From: Acidobacteriota bacterium
GTDB taxonomy: Bacteria; Acidobacteriota; Polarisedimenticolia; J045
Reading direction: 5' to 3'
Length of the DNA: 7,358 nt
Assembly: GCA_024276295.1 (NCBI GenBank)
Contig: JAJRXN010000222.1
Location: 1-7,358, forward strand
The translations under genes were made by a program, and so were the position numbers. Position 1 is the first letter of the stretch; each line of letters begins with the position of its first letter. Shown here piece by piece: positions 1-5,895 of the stretch. A model generated the notes under the pieces. That model saw only the letters and a list, made by a program, of their open reading frames with translations, was not told where the DNA came from and searched no databases.

Positions 1-2273
1 CAGGCCGGGTTGGCGTCGTTGGCGCGTACCCGGTAGTTGACGATGAACTCCTGCGAGACGTTGTCGTCGAAGAACGTCGTCGCGGGAGCGGCGACCGTGC
101 CGATGATCACCTGCTGCCTGTCGCAGCCCAGTTCGCCGCGGAAGACCGTGTAGTCGGTCGCGCCGGCGATCTCGCTCCAGCTCAGCTCGACTCCCGAGCC
201 GGACGGCACGGCGGTCAGCGCCGGCGTGTCGAACGTCGGACAGGTGCTCGTGTTCTGGTTCTCCGGATCGCTCGCGGCGCCGCAGGCGATCGCATGGCGA
301 TCGAAGGCGGCGAACAGCGCGGCGGCGTGCGGCGTGCCGTTGCTCAGGTCGCCGTCGTCGTCGTCGGCGACGCGCATCTGCTGGTACCAGCTCGAGGACG
401 CGCAGGAGTCGGAATCCGGCAGCGCGCAGGTGTAGATGTCGCCGCCCGAGCCGGTCCGCGTCTCGTACCACAGCTTTTCGGCGAGCTGCCAGGCGCTGTC
501 GGGATCGAGCCCCATCGCCGGCAGGTCGCGCGTCGCCAGGTCGAGGATCGCTTCGCTGATCGGATAGGACTCGCAGTGGACGCGGCGTCCGCACGGCCCG
601 TCACCGCCTCCGCAGCGCGGATCGACGAATCCGGCGGGCGTCGCCGGCTGGCCGGACTGGCGTCGCGTGTAGTCCATGTCGCGCACCCCGGTGCACTCGA
701 GGCAGGTGTCGCCGTAGCCGCCGCAGGTGCGGCCGTCGACGAAGAACCCCGGTCCGATGCAGCCGTCGCGGCTCCAGAAGATCGCGACCACGTCGGCATA
801 CGCCTCCGACGGGTTGTCGAATCCGCCGCCGTCGTTGTCGTCGAGCCCGTGGCCCCACTCGTGGACCAGCACGCCGAGGTTCTCGCCGGTGTTTCCGCAG
901 CCGTTGCCGGCGCGGAACATGTTGATCTGGCCGCCGTACGAGGCGTTGCATGTGTTGTTGACGTTGGTGTTGGTCACCAGCACGCCCTGCAGCCACGCGT
1001 TGTCCGGCAGGTAGGCGCGCGCGGCCTGCTTGGCGCGGTTCATGTGATAGAACGCGGTCCGCGCGGCGCTGGTGTTGCCGTCGCTGCTGCCGGGGGCGAC
1101 GGCGCAGTTCTCGCCGAAGCGCTGGCCGAGGTCGAGCCCCTCTCCGCAGACGGCGACCTCGTCGACCGGTCCGCACTCGTCGCTGATCCGGACGTACTGC
1201 CCGTCGAGCGAGGTCGTCACGCCGGCACCCTCGCTGACGCACTGATAGGCGCCGAAGTCGTCGGTGAAGCCGGACGGCTGGCCGTCCTCGACGAAGTCCG
1301 CGAACGGCAGCGGCTGGGGGAAGTCGCAGCCGCCGGTCGAGCAGTCGCCGTTCCCCTTCTGAGGGAACACGCCGCCCCGGATCGAGGCGTAGCGGGCGGC
1401 GTCGTAGAACGCGATCAGCTCGCCGGTGTGGGCGTCGATCTCGCCGACCCACAGCGGGACCTCGCCCGGGACGCGGAACGAGAGCCGCCAGACGAGCCGG
1501 TGCGTGATCCCGGCTCCGCGCGGGCCGTCCCAGGGCTCGAGCGCGGTTCCCATCCGCGGGTCGAGGGCGAGGATCGTCAGCTCGGGATCGCCCGCCGGTT
1601 CGCGGACGGTCACGCCGTCGTCGCCGAGATAGGCATCGAGGATCGCCTGGGCCTCGTCGGCGCCGAGGCGGGGGATGCCGTCGGTCGTCGGGAAGCCCCA
1701 GCGGTGCGTGCCGAACGAGACGAGGTTGCCGGCGGCGACGTGGAAGTCGAACCGGGCGTTCTCGACGCGCACGCCGTCGACGATCTGCCGGAACACGAGC
1801 TGGAACACGCCGGGCCGCCGCTCGGCCGACGCCTCGCGGTCGAGTTCGACGATCGCGTTCCAGTCACCGAGCAGATCCTTGTGTTCCTCGAGGAACTCGC
1901 GGGCGAGCCGCTCGAGCCGGTCGATCGTCACCGGCCCCTCGACCTCGAGCGTGTTGCCCGGCCCCGGGACCCAGGCGATGCCGCGCCCGGCGGCCAGGGT
2001 CGGCATTCCGGTGCGCTCGTCGAGGTGGATCTTCCAGCGGCCGCCCTGGTCGGCGACGAACCGCTCCCAGCCGCGACGCAGCGCATCGGCCGCGGGCAGT
2101 TCCGCGAGCGCGAGCGGCCGGATCGCCACCGTGCCGCCGAGGCGCGGCTTGACGGCGACGTCGTAGCGCTTGAGATGCCGCGGCTGCTGCAAGGCCCACG
2201 CCGGCAGCGCGAGCAGGACGATCGTCGCGAGCGCGGACAGGCCGCGCACGGTTCTCCCCGGGTGCTGAATCAT
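1..2273 (-). CDS. Secreted HEWGH zinc metallopeptidase (gluzincin, M4/M36-like) with propeptide and Fn3-like domain; 3' end off the window
   Basis: The reading frame is open from the ATG at 2271-2273 to the left edge (757 codons), so the C-terminus is missing. Residues 1-27 form a signal peptide ending in PAWA. Residues about 150-190 (core RQIVDGVRVENARFDF) resemble the FTP/PepSY propeptides of M4/M36 peptidases. The catalytic region begins near residue 295 (SIRGGVFP). Zinc-site residues are H471-E472-W-G-H475, with E490 in SEAYADV as the probable third ligand. NGTPH (H649) may supply the transition-state histidine. Many cysteines suggest disulfides. Residues about 682-757 look like a fibronectin type III domain (VELSW, TDYTVFRGE, NYRVRA). 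The predicted role is extracellular protein degradation after propeptide removal. The start is fixed by a strong Shine-Dalgarno and the signal peptide. The fold class is well supported by motifs. The exact MEROPS family is uncertain because the HEXXH-to-Glu spacing (14 residues) is shorter than in thermolysin. Confidence 0.88.
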   Translation of the reverse strand, partial: MIQHPGRTVRGLSALATIVLLALPAWALQQPRHLKRYDVAVKPRLGGTVAIRPLALAELPAADALRRGWERFVADQGGRWKIHLDERTGMPTLAAGRGIAWVPGPGNTLEVEGPVTIDRLERLAREFLEEHKDLLGDWNAIVELDREASAERRPGVFQLVFRQIVDGVRVENARFDFHVAAGNLVSFGTHRWGFPTTDGIPRLGADEAQAILDAYLGDDGVTVREPAGDPELTILALDPRMGTALEPWDGPRGAGITHRLVWRLSFRVPGEVPLWVGEIDAHTGELIAFYDAARYASIRGGVFPQKGNGDCSTGGCDFPQPLPFADFVEDGQPSGFTDDFGAYQCVSEGAGVTTSLDGQYVRISDECGPVDEVAVCGEGLDLGQRFGENCAVAPGSSDGNTSAARTAFYHMNRAKQAARAYLPDNAWLQGVLVTNTNVNNTCNASYGGQINMFRAGNGCGNTGENLGVLVHEWGHGLDDNDGGGFDNPSEAYADVVAIFWSRDGCIGPGFFVDGRTCGGYGDTCLECTGVRDMDYTRRQSGQPATPAGFVDPRCGGGDGPCGRRVHCESYPISEAILDLATRDLPAMGLDPDSAWQLAEKLWYETRTGSGGDIYTCALPDSDSCASSSWYQQMRVADDDDGDLSNGTPHAAALFAAFDRHAIACGAASDPENQNTSTCPTFDTPALTAVPSGSGVELSWSEIAGATDYTVFRGELGCDRQQVIIGTVAAPATTFFDDNVSQEFIVNYRVRANDANPA

Positions 2274-2279
2274 CGAGTG

Positions 2280-2285
2280 ACCTCC
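2280..2285 (-). promoter_or_regulatory. Ribosome binding site of the metallopeptidase gene
   Basis: On the minus strand this reads GGAGGT, a near-perfect anti-Shine-Dalgarno match, 6 nt before the ATG at 2273. It fixes the start codon immediately ahead of the signal peptide. Confidence 0.8.
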
Positions 2286-2302
2286 GGTGTCCCTTCGTCT
2301 GG

Positions 2303-2345
2303 CGGAGACAAGAATGCCGGCGCGACGGTCTCCGGCCGCGCCGGC
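2303..2345. repeat. Two interlocking inverted repeats in the divergent intergenic region (pseudoknot topology)
   Basis: Arm pair A is CGGAGAC (2303-2309) with GTCTCCG (2328-2334), 7 bp perfect. Arm pair B is GCCGGCGCG (2316-2324) with CGCGCCGGC (2337-2345), 9 bp perfect. The arms alternate A-B-A-B, which is the topology of an H-type pseudoknot in RNA; alternatively the two stems are mutually exclusive. The element lies between the candidate minus-strand start site and the Shine-Dalgarno of the metallopeptidase, so it would fall in that mRNA's leader. It could instead be a DNA operator. Both pairings are seen directly; the function is inference, and such repeats arise fairly readily in GC-rich DNA. 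Confidence 0.45.
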
Positions 2346-2352
2346 CCTGTCG

Positions 2353-2358
2353 CTTATA
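2353..2358 (-). promoter_or_regulatory. Candidate -10 element for the metallopeptidase gene
   Basis: The minus strand reads TATAAG, 5 of 6 to the sigma70 -10 consensus, in one of the few AT-rich patches here. A poor -35 (TTCGCG, 3 of 6) lies 18 nt upstream. Transcription would begin near 2346, giving a leader of about 73 nt that contains the interlocking repeats. Many GC-rich bacteria use degenerate promoters, so this is tentative. Confidence 0.35.
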
Positions 2359-2369
2359 CGACGATTCCG

Positions 2370-2375
2370 TAGAAT
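2370..2375 (+). promoter_or_regulatory. Candidate -10 element for the sulfatase operon
   Basis: TAGAAT matches the -10 consensus at 5 of 6 positions. CTGTCG at 2347-2352 (3 of 6) sits 17 nt upstream as a weak -35. The predicted start near 2382 leaves about 37 nt to the GTG at 2419, which agrees with choosing that start over the ATG at 2374. The element overlaps the opposing candidate promoter. Confidence 0.33.
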
Positions 2376-2408
2376 GCGCGAAGAAGGTGCCGTTTCGAGA
2401 TCGAAACG

Positions 2409-2414
2409 AGGAGG
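2409..2414 (+). promoter_or_regulatory. Ribosome binding site that decides the sulfatase start
   Basis: AGGAGG lies 4 nt before the GTG at 2419. The other in-frame starts, GTG 2287 and ATG 2374, have no comparable site. The protein from 2419 begins directly with a positively charged, hydrophobic signal sequence. Confidence 0.65.
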
Positions 2415-2418
2415 CGCG

Positions 2419-3846
2419 GTGAGGAAGGCAGCGATCCTGGCGGTCGTCGTGGGCGCGATCGCGATGCTCGTGGCGACGACCGGATGGTGGAGGGGCTCGG
2501 CGGGGGCGCAGCCGTCCGCAGCGCGCCGTCCACCCGACCTGTTCGTGATCGTGCTAGATTCGCTGCGTGCCGATGCCCTCGATCGCGAGGTCGATGGCCG
2601 TCCCGTGATGCCGCGGCTCGCCGAGTGGTCGAAGGGCGTGCTGCGGTTCACGCGGGCCCGCGCTCCGAGCTGCTCGACGCCGACGTCGGTCGCGGCGCTG
2701 TTCACGTCGCTTCCCGTTCCAGCGACCGGCGTGACGTTCCATCGCGCGCTGCCGGAGCGGGCGGTGACGCTGGCCGAGGTGCTGCGCGGCGCCGGCTACG
2801 CGACGCGGGCCTACTCCGCCAATCCGAACGTCACCGCGCGCCTCGGCTTCGACCGCGGCTTCGACGAGCTGGTCGAGGCGTACATCGATCCGCAGCTCTC
2901 GGAGCGCGTGCGCATCCAGCCCCGTCATCCGGGCTGGATCGTGCGTCCCGAGGCGCTGATCGACCGCGCGTGGCGCGATCTCGAGCAGGCCGCGGCCGGG
3001 AGTCCGCGACCGCAGTTCGTCTACCTGCACCTGCTCCAGCCGCACGCGCCGTATCAGCCGCCGGCGCCGCACCGCGACCTGTTCCTGCGTCCGGACATGA
3101 CGCCGGTCGAGGCCTCGATCCCCGAGATCGCGGCCCACGACGGCCGGCCGCTCGCCCCGGAGTGGCTCGCCGGCCTGCGCGCGCGCTACGACGAGCACGT
3201 ACACTGGGCCGATGCCGCGGCGGGCGCCCTGCTCGACCGGATCGCGCGTCATCCGCGCTGGCGCGAGGCGGCGATCGTCGTCCTGAGCGATCACGGCGAG
3301 GCGTTCGGCGAACACGGGCGGCTGTTCCACAACACGACCGTCCACGAGGAGATGCTGCGCGTCCCGCTGCTGCTGCGGCTGCCGGGCGAGACGCCGCCGG
3401 CCGGGCGCGTGGACGTCCCGGTCGACCTGCTCGACGTCGCTCCGACGCTGACCCGGCTCGCCGGCGCGGTCACGCCGCCGCAGTTCTGGGGACGGGACCT
3501 CTCTCCCGGTGCCGGCCTCGCTCCCGCAGGCGACGGCGAGCGTGAGTTCCTCGCCGTCGCCCGGCCGCCGGCGCCGAAGTTCCCGCCGTTCGTGAGCCTC
3601 GTCACGGGGCGTCTCAAGGTGATCCGCAACGAGAGGACCGGAGCGACCGCGCTCTACGATCTCGCCGCCGATCCGGGCGAGACGCGCGATCTTTCGACCA
3701 CGCACGAGGACCTGCTCGCGCTGGCCACGGGCCGGCTCGATGCGCTGCTGGCGCGCTGTCGCGACCTCGACCTGGGTCTCGGCGAGCAGGCTCGGCCCTT
3801 GCGCGAGGAGATCGAGCGGCTCCGCTCGCTGGGATACGTCCAGTGA
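2419..3846 (+). CDS. Exported sulfatase / alkaline-phosphatase-superfamily hydrolase with Thr at the nucleophile position
   Basis: The protein is 475 residues from the GTG at 2419. Residues 1-30 form a signal peptide or anchor (RKAAILAVVVG core, SAGA before Q31). The sulfatase fold follows. FVIVLDSLRAD carries the metal-binding D47. The active-site segment APSCSTPTSVAALFTS (82-97) aligns with the CxPSR signature so that Thr87 occupies the formylglycine-Cys position; Cys85 is two residues out of register. QPHAPY (H209), SDHGEAFGEHG (D291, H292, H299) and VHEEMLRVPLL (H309) are the later metal and substrate motifs. The C-terminal part has the family's LYDLAADPGETRDL strand and ends in LRSLGYVQ. 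A Thr nucleophile implies a phosphodiesterase, phosphotransferase or an atypical esterase rather than an FGly-dependent sulfatase; this is inference. The stop overlaps the next gene's start by 4 bp. The frame is also open upstream to a GTG at 2287. Confidence 0.87.
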   Translation: MRKAAILAVVVGAIAMLVATTGWWRGSAGAQPSAARRPPDLFVIVLDSLRADALDREVDGRPVMPRLAEWSKGVLRFTRARAPSCSTPTSVAALFTSLPVPATGVTFHRALPERAVTLAEVLRGAGYATRAYSANPNVTARLGFDRGFDELVEAYIDPQLSERVRIQPRHPGWIVRPEALIDRAWRDLEQAAAGSPRPQFVYLHLLQPHAPYQPPAPHRDLFLRPDMTPVEASIPEIAAHDGRPLAPEWLAGLRARYDEHVHWADAAAGALLDRIARHPRWREAAIVVLSDHGEAFGEHGRLFHNTTVHEEMLRVPLLLRLPGETPPAGRVDVPVDLLDVAPTLTRLAGAVTPPQFWGRDLSPGAGLAPAGDGEREFLAVARPPAPKFPPFVSLVTGRLKVIRNERTGATALYDLAADPGETRDLSTTHEDLLALATGRLDALLARCRDLDLGLGEQARPLREEIERLRSLGYVQ

Positions 3847-5732
3847 CCCGACGCGCCCGGCAGGATGCCGGGGCCGGCCGGCTCGTCGCTGCGGTCGCCG
3901 GTGCCGTCGCGCTGGTGTCGCTCGCCGCGCCGCTGCTCTGGGGCGGGCGGGAGGCGGGCGCGTGGGCGTTTCCCGGCCGGCTGCCGTCGGGTCCCGCGCT
4001 GGGTCGGGGCGTGCTGCTCGCAGCGGCCCTGTGGTGCGCGCTGGCCGGATGGGAAGCGCTCGCACGGCGGATGCGCCCGCGGGCCGTTCGCGTCGCGGGC
4101 GTCGCGCTGCTTGCCGCGGGGCTGGCCGTCGTGCTGCGCTTCGTGCTGCCGCCGACCTACATCGGCGACTGGCAGTGGATGCTCTGGATCGTCGAGGACG
4201 GTCGTCCGCTCGGCAAGTGGTACGGCGCGTCGCTGCTCTACGTGCTGGCGGACCGGATGCTCTCGCCGCTGGCCGGGCTGACGCCGCTGGCCTCGATCCG
4301 CTGGACCTCCGCGCTCTGCGGCGCCGGGACCGCATTGCTGTGGTGGGGCGGCGTGCGCGTCCTCGGCCTGCCGCGCCTCGGTCCGGCGTGGCCTGCGCTG
4401 TTCGTCTCGGCGTTCGGCACGGTCGGCGTCGCGCTCGGCCACGTCGAGGTCTACGCGGCGGTCACGCTGCTGTTCGCGCTGTGCCTGTTCACCGCGATCC
4501 GGATGGTCGAGCGGGCGTCGCCCGGGCGGGTGGCGGCGTTCGCCCTGGCGGCCGGGATGACGTTCGGGGCGTACGTGGCGATGCTGCTGGTCGTGCCGAT
4601 CGCGCTCGCCCTGCTCGCCTGGGGCGTCTGGCAGCAGGCGGGGCCGGGCCGCAGGGCCCTCGTCGCGGTGGCGGCCGCCGTGCTGTTCGCGCTGCCGACG
4701 GTCGCCGAGCGTGCGCTCGGCCCCGAGCCGATCGGCGAGCACCTGATCGAGTTCTGGGCCGAGCAGTCGGGGCGGGCGACCGCGGCGCTTCCGAAGGCCA
4801 AGGCGTTCCAGCCCGACGACGTCTACTGGAAGGCCCTGCCGCACTTCATGGCTCCGAAGTACTGGTTCTCGGGCTGGCACCTCGCGGACCTCGGTCAGGC
4901 GGCGCTGCTCGACGATCGCCTCGGACTGGCCCTGGTGCTCGCGCTCGGCCCGGCGTCCGTCCTGACCTGGTGGCGCCGCCGGAGGCAGGGCGGGACGGAA
5001 TGGAAGGAGGGCGTCGTCCCGGCGCCGCGGCCGCTCGTCGTCCCGGCGGTCGCCTCGCTGGTGTTTCTCGCGTACGGCTTCGCGCTGGTCAACGGGCGGC
5101 CGTACCCGTGGGACTGGGACCTGTTCGCGTGGGTCAGTCTTCCGGTCAGTCTGCTGGCGGCGGGTCTGCTCGCGGCGAGCGCGCCGGTGGAGGGGCTCGA
5201 CAGGCGGGCGCAGGGACTGATCGCCCTGGTCGGCCTGCTCGCCGCGGTGCAGGGGGCTTCGTTCTTCCTCGCGACGCCGCGGACGCCGGGGGCGTTCGGC
5301 CCGCCGGCCGGCGCACTGCGACTGGCCGTCGTGCCGGACCGCTGGGAGATCGCCGACGGAAGGCCGGTCCATCTCTGGCTCTGGCTGGCGAACACCACGT
5401 CGAGCCCGATCCACGTCCGTCCGGAGTGGATCGTCTACGAGTTCGAGGCGGGGTCAGCCGACACGCAGGTGCGGCAGGCCCGGCGCAGGCGGCGCGTGGT
5501 CGGCGGACGCTGGGTGCCGGCCGGTGGCGTGGCCTGTCTGCACGACTTCACCTGGGATCCGGCGCGGCTCGAGAGTCGGCCGCGCGGGGGAGGGGACGAG
5601 GTCTGGGGAACGTTCGATGGCGCGGAATCCCGGGGTCGGTCGTTCCGGGGGCGGCTCGTCGTGACGCTGCCGGACCAGGAGAAGCGTGGGGCCGGTCGGC
5701 TGACCTCGAACCCGGTGATCCTCCTTCCCTGA
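3843..5732 (+). CDS. Polytopic membrane protein, GT-C-like glycosyltransferase candidate with C-terminal beta-rich domain
   Basis: The 629-residue protein has about 11-13 hydrophobic segments between residues 13 and 476. A large non-cytoplasmic loop lies near 290-355, and a positively charged loop (WWRRRRQGG, 376-384) is probably cytoplasmic. An acidic motif after the third segment (TYIGDWQW, D109) is placed like the first-loop acidic site of GT-C glycosyltransferases. GHVEVYA (199-205) and PWDWDLFAW (422-430) are further recognisable conserved-looking motifs. Residues about 490-629 are beta-rich and lack membrane segments (WEIADGRPVHLWLWLANTTS), resembling an Ig-like or intracellular-proteinase-inhibitor-like domain on the periplasmic side. 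The likely role is sugar transfer from a lipid-linked donor in the envelope, possibly on the same substrate class as the upstream hydrolase. The GTG start in GTGA overlap implies translational coupling. The family assignment is tentative; membrane location is firm. Confidence 0.8.
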   Translation: MTRRARQDAGAGRLVAAVAGAVALVSLAAPLLWGGREAGAWAFPGRLPSGPALGRGVLLAAALWCALAGWEALARRMRPRAVRVAGVALLAAGLAVVLRFVLPPTYIGDWQWMLWIVEDGRPLGKWYGASLLYVLADRMLSPLAGLTPLASIRWTSALCGAGTALLWWGGVRVLGLPRLGPAWPALFVSAFGTVGVALGHVEVYAAVTLLFALCLFTAIRMVERASPGRVAAFALAAGMTFGAYVAMLLVVPIALALLAWGVWQQAGPGRRALVAVAAAVLFALPTVAERALGPEPIGEHLIEFWAEQSGRATAALPKAKAFQPDDVYWKALPHFMAPKYWFSGWHLADLGQAALLDDRLGLALVLALGPASVLTWWRRRRQGGTEWKEGVVPAPRPLVVPAVASLVFLAYGFALVNGRPYPWDWDLFAWVSLPVSLLAAGLLAASAPVEGLDRRAQGLIALVGLLAAVQGASFFLATPRTPGAFGPPAGALRLAVVPDRWEIADGRPVHLWLWLANTTSSPIHVRPEWIVYEFEAGSADTQVRQARRRRRVVGGRWVPAGGVACLHDFTWDPARLESRPRGGGDEVWGTFDGAESRGRSFRGRLVVTLPDQEKRGAGRLTSNPVILLP

Positions 5733-5781
5733 CTACGTGTAGCGCAGCTTGTTGGCCCGGGAGATCACGCGAGAGGGGGTC

Positions 5782-5811
5782 TTTACAAACAGATTAGTCA
5801 TGCGCCATGAT
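5782..5811 (+). promoter_or_regulatory. Weak promoter candidate ahead of the tetrahaem cytochrome
   Basis: TTTACA (5782-5787, 5 of 6 to the -35 consensus) and CATGAT (5806-5811, 4 of 6 to the -10) are separated by 18 nt in a locally AT-rich patch. The gap after the preceding gene supports separate transcription. Confidence 0.3.
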
Positions 5812-5824
5812 CCCGTCAGCGACT

Positions 5825-5852
5825 CCGGGCCGGACGGCCCGGTTCGGCCCGG
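5825..5852 (+). repeat. GC-rich hairpin with a duplicated 3' arm in the cytochrome leader
   Basis: CCGGGCC (5825-5831) can pair with GGCCCGG at 5836-5842 (4-nt loop) or with its copy at 5846-5852, because CGGCCCGGT is repeated in direct orientation at 5835-5843 and 5845-5853. No U-rich tract follows, so a simple terminator for the upstream operon is unlikely. It may be an alternative-folding leader, an operator, or chance. Confidence 0.35.
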
Positions 5853-5882
5853 TCTCGCCGAGTGCTCGTGATGAGCCCGAGC

Positions 5883-5888
5883 GGGAGG
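5883..5888 (+). promoter_or_regulatory. Ribosome binding site of the tetrahaem cytochrome
   Basis: GGGAGG lies 7 nt before the ATG at 5896. An in-frame TGA at 5872-5874 with no other start codon in between fixes this start. Confidence 0.75.
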
Positions 5889-5895
5889 GTCGATC

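Noticed and set aside
294..2372. A 692-codon plus-strand open frame opposite the metallopeptidase
   Set aside because: Its translation is low-complexity Ala/Arg/Val/Gly/Asp without domains, and the opposite strand carries HEWGH, a signal peptide and an Fn3-like module. It is a GC-rich antisense shadow.
2287..2418. Upstream in-frame starts of the sulfatase (GTG 2287, ATG 2374)
   Set aside because: They lack Shine-Dalgarno sequences, would put 29-44 Arg-rich residues before the signal peptide, and overlap the candidate promoter. The GTG at 2419 has AGGAGG.
2668..2685. Cys85 of the sulfatase-like protein as a formylglycine site
   Set aside because: It lies two residues upstream of the position given by aligning the following helix, and the CxPSR or CxAGR pattern is absent.
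2554..5414. Long minus-strand open frames (2554-4335 and 3654-5414)
   Set aside because: Arg/Pro/Gln-rich translations without motifs, antisense to two well-supported genes.
3740..5797. Plus-strand open frame of 685 codons overlapping the membrane protein
   Set aside because: Arg/Gly/Ala-rich shadow in another frame; the frame 3843-5732 has coherent membrane segments and a coupled start.
5733..5895. Cyclic-dinucleotide (GEMM) riboswitch upstream of the cytochrome
   Set aside because: Such riboswitches precede cytochrome genes in Geobacter, but the conserved GEMM core and GAAA tetraloop are not seen here.
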